Assembly: GCA_024699595.1 (NCBI GenBank)
Contig: JAILPG010000344.1
Coordinates: forward strand, 1-26,162
Direction of reading: 5' to 3'
DNA: 26,162 nt
From: Lachnospiraceae bacterium
Lineage (GTDB): Bacteria; Bacillota_A; Clostridia; Lachnospirales; Lachnospiraceae
The first letter of the stretch is position 1. Every line of letters begins with the position of its first letter. Both the position numbers and the translations under genes were made by a program. Below the pieces are notes generated by a model, which saw nothing but the letters and a program-made list of their open reading frames with translations, did no database searches and was not told the origin of the DNA. Shown here in pieces: positions 8,264-17,059 of the stretch.

Positions 8264-8992
8264 ATGTCAGGACATTCAAAATTTGCGAATATTAAACATA
8301 AAAAGGAAAAGAACGATGCCGCAAAGGGCAAGATCTTTACGATCATAGGGCGTGAGATCGCAGTTGCCGTAAAAGAAGGCGGCGCCGATCCGAACAATAA
8401 TTCAAAGCTTCGTGATGTCATTGCAAAGGCCAAGGCAAACAACATGCCCAATGATACTATAGAGAGAGGTATCAAAAAGGCAGCCGGCGATGCAAACAGC
8501 GTAAATTATGAATATGTATCCTATGAAGGCTACGGCCCCAACGGCATAGCCATAATAGTTGATGCCCTTACCGATAACAGAAACAGGACAGCGGCCAACG
8601 TGCGTTCTGCTTTTACCAAGGGCAACGGCTCAGTCGGCACTACAGGCTGCGTATCGTTTATGTTTGACAAAAAGGGACAGATAATCGTTGACAAGGAGGA
8701 GACAGATATCTCTCCCGATGATCTTATGATGATGGCACTCGATGCAGGTGCCGATGATTTTAGCGAAGAAGATGACAGTTATGAGATACTCACATCTGAG
8801 GATGATTTTTCCACTGTAAGGGAGGCTCTGGAAAAAGAAGGTATTCCGATGGTGTCTGCCGAGGTAACGATGATACCTCAGAACTATGTCACGCTGACCG
8901 ATGAAAATGCGATAAAGAGCATTCAGAGGACTCTGGATCTTCTGGATGACGATGATGATGTTCAGGCAGTATATCACAACTGGGATGAATAG
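8264..8992 (+). CDS. yebC: YebC/PmpR/TACO1-family protein
   Basis: The 242 residues open with [25 protein letters not shown], the near-universal family start, followed by [24 protein letters not shown]. The acidic middle and C-terminal domains match the three-domain family fold. Members were long called transcription regulators; more recent work links bacterial YebC and mitochondrial TACO1 to translation, easing ribosome stalls at proline-rich stretches. A GAGG site at 8254-8257 sets the start. The gene has its own candidate promoter and ends 59 bases before the membrane protein gene. Confidence 0.93.
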   Translation: MSGHSKFANIKHKKEKNDAAKGKIFTIIGREIAVAVKEGGADPNNNSKLRDVIAKAKANNMPNDTIERGIKKAAGDANSVNYEYVSYEGYGPNGIAIIVDALTDNRNRTAANVRSAFTKGNGSVGTTGCVSFMFDKKGQIIVDKEETDISPDDLMMMALDAGADDFSEEDDSYEILTSEDDFSTVREALEKEGIPMVSAEVTMIPQNYVTLTDENAIKSIQRTLDLLDDDDDVQAVYHNWDE

Positions 8993-9051
8993 GAGACGAT
9001 GACCCGGAAAATACTGAAATACCGGTTTTTCCGCAATAAGGGGTTTTTATC

Positions 9052-11043
9052 ATGGAGGAAAAAAAGAGTAATAAACTCTCCATAGTTATAGGAGTGATTG
9101 CTCTAATGTTACTGGGTTACGTCCTGTTTGTAACCCTGTACAGTCAGATAATCGCACAGAATGAAGGATTCTTCTACATTTTTTTGTTTGGAGGCATCCT
9201 TGTTTTGGTGTTCGTATTATTAACCCTTATCATTAAGCTTATCGCAATTTCCCCGACCGAAGGATCAGGTTTCGTATGGAACATAGCAGAGGCGCTTGCT
9301 CTTATTGTCATAAGCATAGTGTTCTTTGTCATGAGATTTCAGTACAGCACGAGCATGCCTGTTGACGAGACACTGTTCTATAAAGCCGCATCCTTCATGT
9401 ATGAAGGCACCTTAAGCGGCAGCCTTGATATAGTAAACAAGCTGCTTCGTACACCGATTGACATGACTTATGCAAGAGTCCTGTCGATCGTATTCATGGT
9501 CTTTGGAGAAAGGCCTGATATCGTTATATACATGAACGCGGTAGTCATCATGCTGTGTTCATTCTTCGCATACAGATGTGCAAGGCAGATCGGCGGGAGA
9601 CTCATCGGTCTCATCACCTTTTTTGCAACGCTTTTCATCCCATCGCAGAGCTTCGGCGTATATTCCTATTATTCGGAGTATATCTTCGCACTGTTCATAT
9701 TCATATGCATGGATATTTATCTTAAGCTTTTGGATTCCGAAGAGATGAATAAGATCCTTAAGATAATCCATGATGTCCTTTTGGGGATCAACACTGCAGT
9801 GCTTCTTACTATAGAGCCTGTAGCCATCATATTCGTGTTCAACATGATCCTTCATACTGTTTTCTTCAAAAAGAATTATGACAGATTCAAACACCTTATG
9901 ATCACAACTATAGCTGCTGTTATAGTATTCTCTCTGCTTGTGTTATTAAAGGTCGAGTCACTCGGGGTGGAGGTAGGAGATGTATTTTCGGGATTTAATA
10001 ACAGATTCGATCCCACGACAAATTATGCTACCGGAATGTCCTATGATGGGCGCGACATTTATGAGGAGTTCAAAAACGACATAAATGACCAGACCAAGGC
10101 CATTATGGACAATTATTACTTCATGACCAAGAGAAACGGCGCCACGATATCGCCGATACAGGCATCATGGATGTCACTTGGTACCAACCTGTTATATATG
10201 TTCATACTGGTACTCTGCATAGGCTGCGTATTCTTTATGATACGTGTGTCGGATGACAGAGTCATACCTCTGTTGATGTTACTCATAGGCATAATGTATG
10301 CCGTGTTTGTAAAATCCACCAAGGATTATAACAGCTTTTATTTCTTTGAGATTTTAATAGTTATAGGCTGCTGCGGACTCAGATACATGTATGAGAATCA
10401 TCATCCCTATGCGGTCGAAAACCTTGATACGGCTTCGCTTTTGTCAGGAGAGGATACTTCTTCGCAAGAAGGTGAAGCAGAAGAGTTCAGCGAAGAGGAA
10501 CAGGAAGAGCTTATGCGCCGTGCAAGAGCCCTGATCTTCGTGGGTGATAACGAAGTATATTATGAGGCAATAAAGAAACAGGAACGGAAAGAACTTGAAG
10601 AAAGGATAAAGAACAGAGGAAAGAAGCCTGCAAAAAGCGAAACCGAAGCAACTGCAGCGGCAGATGAATCACAGAAAGCAGAAAAAGCACCTGCCAAGAC
10701 AAAAAAGACAACAGAAAAAGCAGATATAGAGAAAGCTGAAACAACAGAAGACGATAATTATGCTTCGCTTGACTATGCTTCGGATGAAGATGCGGATGAG
10801 ACATCTTTGGAAGAAAACATAAAAGATAAGAAGAAGGGCAAGAAAGACAAAAAAGCGGAAAAAAAGAAAGAGGGCAAGAAAGAGGAGAAGATACACAAGC
10901 CCGCAAAGGGAGAAATGCTTGAAAATCCTCTTCCCGTTCCGAAGAAGCATAAATCAAAGCCTATGGAATTTGACGAAGAAGTAAAGACCAAAGGATCTGA
11001 TGATTTTGATTTCGATTACAACGACGATGATTTTGATTACTGA
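9052..11043 (+). CDS. GT-C-like polytopic membrane protein with long charged cytoplasmic tail
   Basis: The first ~445 of 663 residues form about 9-11 membrane segments (for example 10-34, 41-66, 80-95, 155-177, 185-200, 208-225, 250-272, 283-300, 378-398, 404-421, 428-445). The first large outer loop carries VDETLFYKAA (104-113), with the acidic pair typical of GT-C glycosyltransferases that use polyprenyl-phosphate sugars (ArnT/PMT-like). The remaining ~217 residues are soluble and low-complexity, rich in E, K, A and D, ending in ENPLPVPKKH (624-633) and a D/F-rich stretch to DDDFDY. I recall similar tails on Lachnospiraceae GT39-type proteins. The donor and acceptor sugars are unknown. The gene ends just before the tRNA promoter. 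Confidence 0.65.
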   Translation: MEEKKSNKLSIVIGVIALMLLGYVLFVTLYSQIIAQNEGFFYIFLFGGILVLVFVLLTLIIKLIAISPTEGSGFVWNIAEALALIVISIVFFVMRFQYSTSMPVDETLFYKAASFMYEGTLSGSLDIVNKLLRTPIDMTYARVLSIVFMVFGERPDIVIYMNAVVIMLCSFFAYRCARQIGGRLIGLITFFATLFIPSQSFGVYSYYSEYIFALFIFICMDIYLKLLDSEEMNKILKIIHDVLLGINTAVLLTIEPVAIIFVFNMILHTVFFKKNYDRFKHLMITTIAAVIVFSLLVLLKVESLGVEVGDVFSGFNNRFDPTTNYATGMSYDGRDIYEEFKNDINDQTKAIMDNYYFMTKRNGATISPIQASWMSLGTNLLYMFILVLCIGCVFFMIRVSDDRVIPLLMLLIGIMYAVFVKSTKDYNSFYFFEILIVIGCCGLRYMYENHHPYAVENLDTASLLSGEDTSSQEGEAEEFSEEEQEELMRRARALIFVGDNEVYYEAIKKQERKELEERIKNRGKKPAKSETEATAAADESQKAEKAPAKTKKTTEKADIEKAETTEDDNYASLDYASDEDADETSLEENIKDKKKGKKDKKAEKKKEGKKEEKIHKPAKGEMLENPLPVPKKHKSKPMEFDEEVKTKGSDDFDFDYNDDDFDY

Positions 11044-11060
11044 CGACTTAAAAAATATAG

Positions 11061-11089
11061 TTGCAAAATCGGTCATAATTAATTAGAAT
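11061..11089 (+). promoter_or_regulatory. Candidate promoter of tRNA-Thr
   Basis: TTGCAA (11061-11066) and TAGAAT (11084-11089) are 17 bases apart, so transcription would begin near 11096. The leader carries a small hairpin (arms 11109-11115 and 11123-11129) before the mature tRNA. Confidence 0.6.
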
Positions 11090-11140
11090 ATCCCGTAGAC
11101 AGTTAATCGGAACCCCGCTAAAGGGTTTCACAAAAAACAA

Positions 11141-11213
<73 letters not shown>

Positions 11214-11224
11214 TTTTTTTTACC

Positions 11225-11253
11225 TTGTCATCAACCTGATATAGTGCTAATAT
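11225..11253 (+). promoter_or_regulatory. Candidate sigma-A promoter of argH
   Basis: TTGTCA (11225-11230) and TAATAT (11248-11253) are exactly 17 bases apart, with an extended -10 (TGC before the box). It begins four bases after the T-run behind the tRNA. The start would be near 11260, giving a leader of about 36 bases with a T8 run (11276-11283) before the GGGAGG ribosome site. Confidence 0.65.
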
Positions 11254-11295
11254 TAAATGCAACTTTAACAAAGGCTTTTTTTTCGGGAGGTAATA

Positions 11296-12714
11296 ATGGC
11301 ACAGTTATGGGGTGGAAGATTTGAAAAAGAAACCGATGCCCTTGTAAATGATTTCAATGCTTCTATCATGTTTGACAAAAGGCTGTACAGACAGGATATA
11401 GAAGGAAGCATTGCTCACGTAAAGATGCTTTCAAAGCAGGGCATAATAAGCGGGTCCGAAAAGGATGATATCATAAAGGCCCTGTCAGAGATCCGTGATG
11501 AGATCGAAAACGGAAGCATCGAGATCACAAAAGAATATGAAGATATCCACAGCCTGGTGGAGAGTAAGCTCATAGAAAAGACAGGCGATACAGGAAAGAA
11601 GCTTCATACCGGACGAAGCCGCAATGATCAGGTGGCCCTTGACATGCGTCTTTATACCAGGGACATGGTGATAAAGACCCGCGATCTTGTGACGGGGCTT
11701 CTTGAGACCCTCCTTAAGCTTATGGAAGAGAATACGGATACCTACATGCCCGGATTTACGCATCTTCAGAAAGCCCAGCCCGTGACACTTGCCCATCATC
11801 TCGGTGCATATTTTGAGATGTTTAAAAGGGATGAGAGCAGGCTGTATGATCTGTATAACAGGATGAATTACTGTCCGCTTGGTGCGGGAGCACTAGCAGG
11901 CACCACCTATCCGCTTGACAGGGAGTATACCGCAAAGCTATTAGGCTTTTTCGGGCCCACGTTAAACAGCATGGATTCGGTATCAGACAGGGATTATCTG
12001 ATAGAATATCTTTCGGCAGCTTCGATCATAATGATGCATCTGTCAAGGTTCTGTGAGGAGCTTATAATATTTAACAGCAACGAGTACAGATTTATCGAGA
12101 TAGATGATACATATTCCACCGGATCGAGCATTATGCCGCAGAAGAAGAATCCCGATATCGCGGAACTGATCCGTGGAAAATGCGGCAGAGTATACGGGGA
12201 TCTTAACGCTCTTTTGGTGACCATGAAGGCTCTTCCTCTTGCCTACAACAAGGATATGCAGGAGGATAAGGAAGCTTCCTTTGATGCTATGGATACGGTA
12301 ACAGACTGTTTAAGGCTCTTTGGCGGCATGCTTGAAAAGATAAAGTTCAACCGTGAAAACATGGAAAAGAGCGCAATGAACGGCTTTACAAACGCCACAG
12401 ATGCTGCTGATTATCTGGTAAACAAGGGAGTTCCCTTCAGGGACGCACACGGCATAATCGGAAAGTTAGTGCTGTACTGTATTGAAAAAGGCAGATCCAT
12501 CGAAGAGCTTGAGCTTTCGGAATTCAAGGCACTGAGCGAATTCTTTGATGAAGATATCTATGATGCAGTAAGCTTAAAGACCTGCGTTGAAAAGCGGCTT
12601 ACCACAGGAGGCCCTTCAAGTAAGGCCATGGAAAAAATGATAAATGAGAGCAGGGAATATCTTAAGAACCTGAGTAAAGATAAAATCAAACCGGAGGAGA
12701 ATGAAGATGAGTGA
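11296..12714 (+). CDS. argH: Argininosuccinate lyase
   Basis: This enzyme splits argininosuccinate into arginine and fumarate, the last step of arginine synthesis. The 472 residues fit the fumarase/aspartase superfamily. HTGRSRNDQ (104-112), THLQKAQPVTLAHH (155-168) and the signature GSSIMPQKKNPD (276-287), whose loop carries the catalytic serine, are all present. A strong GGGAGGT (11284-11290) precedes ATG 11296. The gene has its own candidate promoter directly after tRNA-Thr, and its 3' end overlaps asd by eight bases. argG is not in the window. Confidence 0.96.
   Translation: MAQLWGGRFEKETDALVNDFNASIMFDKRLYRQDIEGSIAHVKMLSKQGIISGSEKDDIIKALSEIRDEIENGSIEITKEYEDIHSLVESKLIEKTGDTGKKLHTGRSRNDQVALDMRLYTRDMVIKTRDLVTGLLETLLKLMEENTDTYMPGFTHLQKAQPVTLAHHLGAYFEMFKRDESRLYDLYNRMNYCPLGAGALAGTTYPLDREYTAKLLGFFGPTLNSMDSVSDRDYLIEYLSAASIIMMHLSRFCEELIIFNSNEYRFIEIDDTYSTGSSIMPQKKNPDIAELIRGKCGRVYGDLNALLVTMKALPLAYNKDMQEDKEASFDAMDTVTDCLRLFGGMLEKIKFNRENMEKSAMNGFTNATDAADYLVNKGVPFRDAHGIIGKLVLYCIEKGRSIEELELSEFKALSEFFDEDIYDAVSLKTCVEKRLTTGGPSSKAMEKMINESREYLKNLSKDKIKPEENEDE
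12693..12698 (+). promoter_or_regulatory. Ribosome site that sets the asd start
   Basis: GGAGGA lies only two bases before ATG 12701 but eight before ATG 12707. The second ATG is therefore the likely start, which also removes the odd extra Met-Lys from the protein. Confidence 0.75.
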
Positions 12715-13792
12715 AAGATTAAAAGTTGGAGTACTTGGCGGAACGGGAATGGTAGGACAGCGCTTTATTACCATCCTTGATGATCATCCGTGGTTTGAGG
12801 TGGTTACGATAGCCGCTTCAAAGAGGAGTGCCGGACAGAGATATGAGGACTGTGTAAAGGACAGATGGAAAATGACGGTTCCCATCCCTGAAAAGGTAAA
12901 GGATATCATAGTAGAGGATGTATCCGATGTGGAAAAGATCGCAGGATCCGTGGATATGGTATTCAGCGCCGTTGACATGACCAAGGATGAGATAAGAGCG
13001 ATCGAAGAAGCTTATGCTAAGACCGAGACCCCTGTAGTGTCCAATAATTCGGCTCACAGATGGACTCCGGATGTTCCGATGATAATACCTGAGATAAACC
13101 CCGAACATGCAGAGATCATCAACGCACAGAAGAAACGTTTGGGTACTGAGCGCGGATTTATCTGCGTAAAGCCCAACTGTTCGATACAGAGCTATGCGCC
13201 GGCTCTTTTTGCATGGCGTGAATATGAACCTGTAAGAGCTGTCGTATCAACCTATCAGGCGATCTCCGGCGCAGGAAAGACCTTTAAGGACTGGCCCGAG
13301 ATGGAAGGAAACGTGATACCTTATATCGGCGGTGAAGAGGAAAAGAGCGAGCAGGAACCCTTAAAGATATTCGGACATATTGAAAACGGTGAGATAGTAA
13401 AGGCTGCTTCGCCCATCATCACTTCACAGTGTATCAGGGTGCCCGTGTTAAACGGACATACAGCATCTGTTTTTGTAGACTTTAATAAAAAGCCTTCAAA
13501 GGAAGAGCTTATTGAAAAGCTTGTATCATTTTCCGGAAAGCCCCAGGAGTTAAAGCTTCCGAGCGCTCCCGCTCAGTTTATAAGATATATGGAAGAGGAT
13601 AACAGACCTCAGGTAGCTCTGGACGTGGATTATGAAAACGGTATGGGGATCTCCATCGGCCGTCTCAGAAGCGACAGCATATTTGACTACAAGTTCGTGG
13701 GTCTTTCACATAATACCCTCAGGGGTGCCGCAGGCGGTGCTGTTCTCTGTGCCGAACTGTTAAAGGCAACAGGCTATATCACAAAAAAGTAA
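12707..13792 (+). CDS. asd: Aspartate-semialdehyde dehydrogenase
   Basis: This enzyme reduces aspartyl-phosphate to aspartate semialdehyde with NADPH, the branch point to Lys/DAP, Thr and Met. From ATG 12707 the protein has 361 residues and opens with SERLKVGVLGGTGMVGQRF, a Rossmann GxxGxxG. The active-site cysteine is C158 in VKPNCSIQS. The length and the NCS context resemble the archaeal/fungal-type branch more than the E. coli type. An in-frame ATG at 12701 is less likely (see the ribosome site). The start overlaps the argH stop by eight bases, and the next gene follows after five bases, so this is one transcript. Confidence 0.93.
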   Translation: MSERLKVGVLGGTGMVGQRFITILDDHPWFEVVTIAASKRSAGQRYEDCVKDRWKMTVPIPEKVKDIIVEDVSDVEKIAGSVDMVFSAVDMTKDEIRAIEEAYAKTETPVVSNNSAHRWTPDVPMIIPEINPEHAEIINAQKKRLGTERGFICVKPNCSIQSYAPALFAWREYEPVRAVVSTYQAISGAGKTFKDWPEMEGNVIPYIGGEEEKSEQEPLKIFGHIENGEIVKAASPIITSQCIRVPVLNGHTASVFVDFNKKPSKEELIEKLVSFSGKPQELKLPSAPAQFIRYMEEDNRPQVALDVDYENGMGISIGRLRSDSIFDYKFVGLSHNTLRGAAGGAVLCAELLKATGYITKK

Positions 13793-13797
13793 CCTGA

Positions 13798-15540
13798 GTG
13801 GAAAAGATGGAAGATTTAAAGTTTCAGGTAGATTATCTGACCGCTATAAATGAAAAACTTGTGGATTCTGACAAGAGCTACCGGTTCATTGCTGAATCGA
13901 CCGGACAGCTGTTTCTGTATCAGGACATGAAGAAAGACGGACCGGTGCAGATGCTTGGTCCGTGGGATGAGTATACAGGTGAAAAGATCTCCATGCGTCC
14001 CTTTGATGAGACACATATGAGAGATTATATCTACAAGGGCGATCTTGAAGATTTTCTGGATAATGTCTGGAATATGGCCGCAAAGAAGGAGACTCTCCAT
14101 GAAATGCGGCTTCGATCGGTCAACAAAAAATATATCTTCAGCGTAAAGGCCAGAGTCCAGTATGATGCGGATGAAAAGCCGATACAGCGGATGATAGCCT
14201 TTACGGATATCACGGACTATGAGCAGAAGCTTAAGAAGCTGAAAAAGCTTGCTTACTATGATCCGATGACCAATCTCTACAACGGTTACTATTTTTCCGA
14301 AAAGGTAAAAGGTCTTTTAAAGCAGGCTGACGAGAACAATGAGGCCGTGGAAATGCTGATCATCGATATAGATGATTTCAAGGGCATAGGATCAAAGATC
14401 GGCCTTTTATACGAAAATGAGCTTATAGAGGATCTTTCGGTCACTCTCAGAAAATACGAGAACAAATATACGATACTCGGGCATCTGAAGAAGGATGTCT
14501 TTGCATTTGCGATCCTTGACCCCAACAGGGACAACTGTGCGGTATCCCTGTATGAGTCGATCAATGAGGATATCTATAAGCCGATCTCACTTTCAAACGG
14601 CAACAGCTACAGGATATTCATATCAGGCGGTATAGCAAACTATCCGGAGACCGCGCATTCCGTTGACGAGCTTGTATACATGGCGGAGTCTGCTCTTATT
14701 AATGCCAAGAAAAACGGAAAGAACAGGCTTGATATCTATTCAAGGGATATTGCCGATCACTATGATCTGGAGTTAAAAACGGATGCACTTATCAAGGAAG
14801 CTCTTGAAAAAGACCGCTTCGAGCTCTATTTCCAGCCGCAGTTTAATATAAACAACAAAAGGGTCAGAGGTGCTGAGGCTTTGCTTCGCTGGTTTGACGA
14901 CAACAAAAAGCTGATACTTGAGCCTGATGAGATCATAAGAAGATGTGAGAACGCGGGACTTATAAAGATGATCGGCGATGTGATCTTGGACAAAGCCATA
15001 AAATCGTATGTTTCCTGGCGTGACAAATACGGCTATGACAGGCTTCTTACGATCAATCTGTCAGCGCTTCAGCTTGAAAGCGACGACATAATATCCACTC
15101 TTGAGAAATACATCTTCGATTACAACATAGATCCGTCAATGATCGAGCTTGAATGCAAGGAAGAAGCATTTATAAACAATATAAATTTAAGCATTTCAAA
15201 GCTGAATACCTTAAAAAAGATCGGCTTTCGGATCTGCCTTGACAACTACGGTATCGGATATTCACCGCTTGCCTATCTAAAGGATATTCCGATCAATACG
15301 TTGAAATTTGACAGAAACTTCATGTGGCAGATGCGCTCGGACCCTTCGGTATTTACCATAGCAAACGCTATAAAAGAGATCGCAAACGACTTTAACATCG
15401 AGCTTGTAGCAGAGGGAATAGAAAACGTGGAGCTTCTCGATATAGCCAAAAGACTTGAATGCTCATATGTTCAGGGCTATCTGTTGTCAAAGCCCGTGAA
15501 ACATAAGGATTATGAAAAAATATTTATGCAGGATCTGTAA
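13798..15540 (+). CDS. PAS/GGDEF/EAL protein with degenerate diguanylate cyclase motif
   Basis: The domain order is a PAS-like sensor (about 25-140, ending in FTDITDYEQ), GGDEF-like (about 150-315) and EAL (about 325-575). There is no membrane segment. The GGDEF signature is replaced by GHLKKDVFAF (228-237), so cyclase activity is unlikely. The EAL domain keeps EALLRW (E360), N420 in INLSALQL, the Glu region IELECKEE, LKFDRNF, AEGIEN and YVQGYLLSKP. However, the usual DDFG metal pair reads DNYG (482-485). It could be a weak or inactive phosphodiesterase, or a c-di-GMP- or partner-binding scaffold. The start is uncertain: GTG 13798 is given, ATG 13807 is possible, and neither has a strong ribosome site, so translation may depend on coupling to asd. 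Confidence 0.85.
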   Translation: MEKMEDLKFQVDYLTAINEKLVDSDKSYRFIAESTGQLFLYQDMKKDGPVQMLGPWDEYTGEKISMRPFDETHMRDYIYKGDLEDFLDNVWNMAAKKETLHEMRLRSVNKKYIFSVKARVQYDADEKPIQRMIAFTDITDYEQKLKKLKKLAYYDPMTNLYNGYYFSEKVKGLLKQADENNEAVEMLIIDIDDFKGIGSKIGLLYENELIEDLSVTLRKYENKYTILGHLKKDVFAFAILDPNRDNCAVSLYESINEDIYKPISLSNGNSYRIFISGGIANYPETAHSVDELVYMAESALINAKKNGKNRLDIYSRDIADHYDLELKTDALIKEALEKDRFELYFQPQFNINNKRVRGAEALLRWFDDNKKLILEPDEIIRRCENAGLIKMIGDVILDKAIKSYVSWRDKYGYDRLLTINLSALQLESDDIISTLEKYIFDYNIDPSMIELECKEEAFINNINLSISKLNTLKKIGFRICLDNYGIGYSPLAYLKDIPINTLKFDRNFMWQMRSDPSVFTIANAIKEIANDFNIELVAEGIENVELLDIAKRLECSYVQGYLLSKPVKHKDYEKIFMQDL

Positions 15541-15552
15541 CAGAGGTGTGGC

Positions 15553-16920
15553 ATGCAGCAGGAAAGAACCCTGGAGTATAATTATCTGCAGGGATTTTAT
15601 GACAGAGACGACAATCAGATAGTGGTCGTATATGGCGACAGATACAGCGGGATAGACCAGTTCCTTAAGGATTTTGTTAAAGAGCATGAGTTCTTCTATT
15701 ACAGGGCAAGAGCCTGCTCCATGAACGAACAGCTTGATCTGTGGAAAAGAGAGCTTAAGGAAGATCTCCCTAAGAATCAGGATCTCGGACACGGCTATAT
15801 CGGTGTCCTGTCCGCAATGATGAATAAAAAGACCGAGAAGAGGATCATCTTCATCGATGAGTTCCAGAATATCATCAAGTATTCAGAAGATTTCATGGAG
15901 AGTCTGATAAGAGTGTCAAATGACAAATGGAACAACCAGCCGACGCTCTTTATCCTTGCGACAAGGTCCGTATACTGGGTTGAAAACTCCATGGTGGAAA
16001 AGCTCGGCAAGAACGCCTATGAAATAAACGGACTGTTAAAGATCAACGATCTGAAGTTTTTAAATCTCGTAAGGCATTTTAAGAAATACAAGCTTAAGAA
16101 CCATGTGGAGGTCTATTCGATACTCGGCGGAAAGAGAGCATTATGGGATCATTTTAATGATGACAGATCCATAAATGACAATATCTGCCGGAATATCCTC
16201 ACAAAGGGGTCCTTTTTGTATGAGTACGGGATGCATATCCTGCCCGAGGAGTTAAGAGAACCAAATGTATATAACACGATCCTTTCGACTCTTTCACAGG
16301 GACGCGAGAAGCTTAATGACATATACAGACATACAGGGTATTCGAGAGCAAAGATAAGCGTATATCTTAAGAACCTGATCGCCCTTAATATCGTTGAAAA
16401 GGTTGATTCCTACGATACTCTCGGAAGGGAAAATGCTCAGAAGGGCATATACAGGATCTGCGATCCTTTTGTGGATTTCTGGTTCTGTTTTGTGTTCAGT
16501 CATCTGTCAAAGCTTGACATACTCACTCCCGAGAAATTCTTTTCAAAATACGTGGGCCCGGAGCTTAAGAATTATACGGCAAGATATTTCAAGGATGTCT
16601 GTACAGAATACCTTGATCTGATGAACAAGGCCGGGCAGCTCAGATACAGATACACGAAAAAGGGAAGCTGGGTAGGAAAGGTAGGCACGATCGACATCAT
16701 AGCCCAGGATGATGCAGGGCATACGATAGTAGGACTCTGCAACTGGGAGAAAAACAGGATGCTCTATGAGGATTACGAATGGCTTACCTTCTGCGTGAAA
16801 CAGGCAAGGCTCAGGGTTGATGACTATTACCTGTTCTCGGCAAACGAATTTGATGAAAAGCTTATAAAGGAAGCTGAGGAAACTGACAATATCTATCTGA
16901 TCGATTCTGATCAGCTGTGA
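15553..16920 (+). CDS. ATPase_2/DUF234-type protein with degenerate Walker A and nuclease-like motifs
   Basis: The 455 residues follow the plan of the archaeal-type ATPase (PF01637) plus DUF234 (PF03008) family: P-loop domain, winged helix (about 240-285), then a PD-(D/E)XK-like domain. The Walker B is intact (IIFIDEFQN, 98-106). The P-loop, normally GRRRVGKT, reads GDRYSGID (28-35), with no lysine or Thr/Ser. In the C-terminal domain the Asp of the IDIIA strand is kept (D381), but the ECKW-type motif reads LCNW (395-398), losing the Glu and Lys. It is therefore probably not a normal ATPase or nuclease. It begins 12 bases after the GGDEF/EAL gene, which suggests a joint role. Its biological function is unknown. 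Confidence 0.75.
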   Translation: MQQERTLEYNYLQGFYDRDDNQIVVVYGDRYSGIDQFLKDFVKEHEFFYYRARACSMNEQLDLWKRELKEDLPKNQDLGHGYIGVLSAMMNKKTEKRIIFIDEFQNIIKYSEDFMESLIRVSNDKWNNQPTLFILATRSVYWVENSMVEKLGKNAYEINGLLKINDLKFLNLVRHFKKYKLKNHVEVYSILGGKRALWDHFNDDRSINDNICRNILTKGSFLYEYGMHILPEELREPNVYNTILSTLSQGREKLNDIYRHTGYSRAKISVYLKNLIALNIVEKVDSYDTLGRENAQKGIYRICDPFVDFWFCFVFSHLSKLDILTPEKFFSKYVGPELKNYTARYFKDVCTEYLDLMNKAGQLRYRYTKKGSWVGKVGTIDIIAQDDAGHTIVGLCNWEKNRMLYEDYEWLTFCVKQARLRVDDYYLFSANEFDEKLIKEAEETDNIYLIDSDQL

Positions 16921-16929
16921 TATTTTGAA

Positions 16930-16957
16930 TTGACGTATGGAATAATAATAGTAGAAT
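16930..16957 (+). promoter_or_regulatory. Candidate promoter of the amino acid ABC importer
   Basis: TTGACG (16930-16935) and TAGAAT (16952-16957) are 16 bases apart, in the 139-base gap after the ATPase-like gene. The leader would be about 95 bases and holds only a small hairpin (GTGC/GCAC at 16970-16981). I see no T-box or riboswitch in it. Confidence 0.5.
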
Positions 16958-17059
16958 TATAACAGTGCAGTGCTTTAGCACAGTAAAATGACAGTGAATG
17001 TATTTTTCGTTCACCGACATAAAATAAAGATATATACCAAGGAAAAGGAGAGCAGCATT

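Noticed and set aside
8993..9051. Terminator between the yebC-family gene and the GT-C gene
   Set aside because: CGGAAAA/TTTTCCG can pair, but with a 15-base loop and no T-run directly after; too weak to call.
10511..10957. Minus-strand frames rich in Leu, Phe and Ser opposite the charged tail
   Set aside because: They arise from the Lys/Glu codons of the tail read backwards; the plus-strand gene explains the region.
12701..12706. ATG 12701 as the asd start
   Set aside because: It is only two bases from the GGAGGA site; ATG 12707 has normal spacing and gives the usual protein start.
16958..17059. T-box or amino acid riboswitch in the ABC importer leader
   Set aside because: Only short 4-5 bp stems are visible, with no T-box signature or terminator/antiterminator pair.
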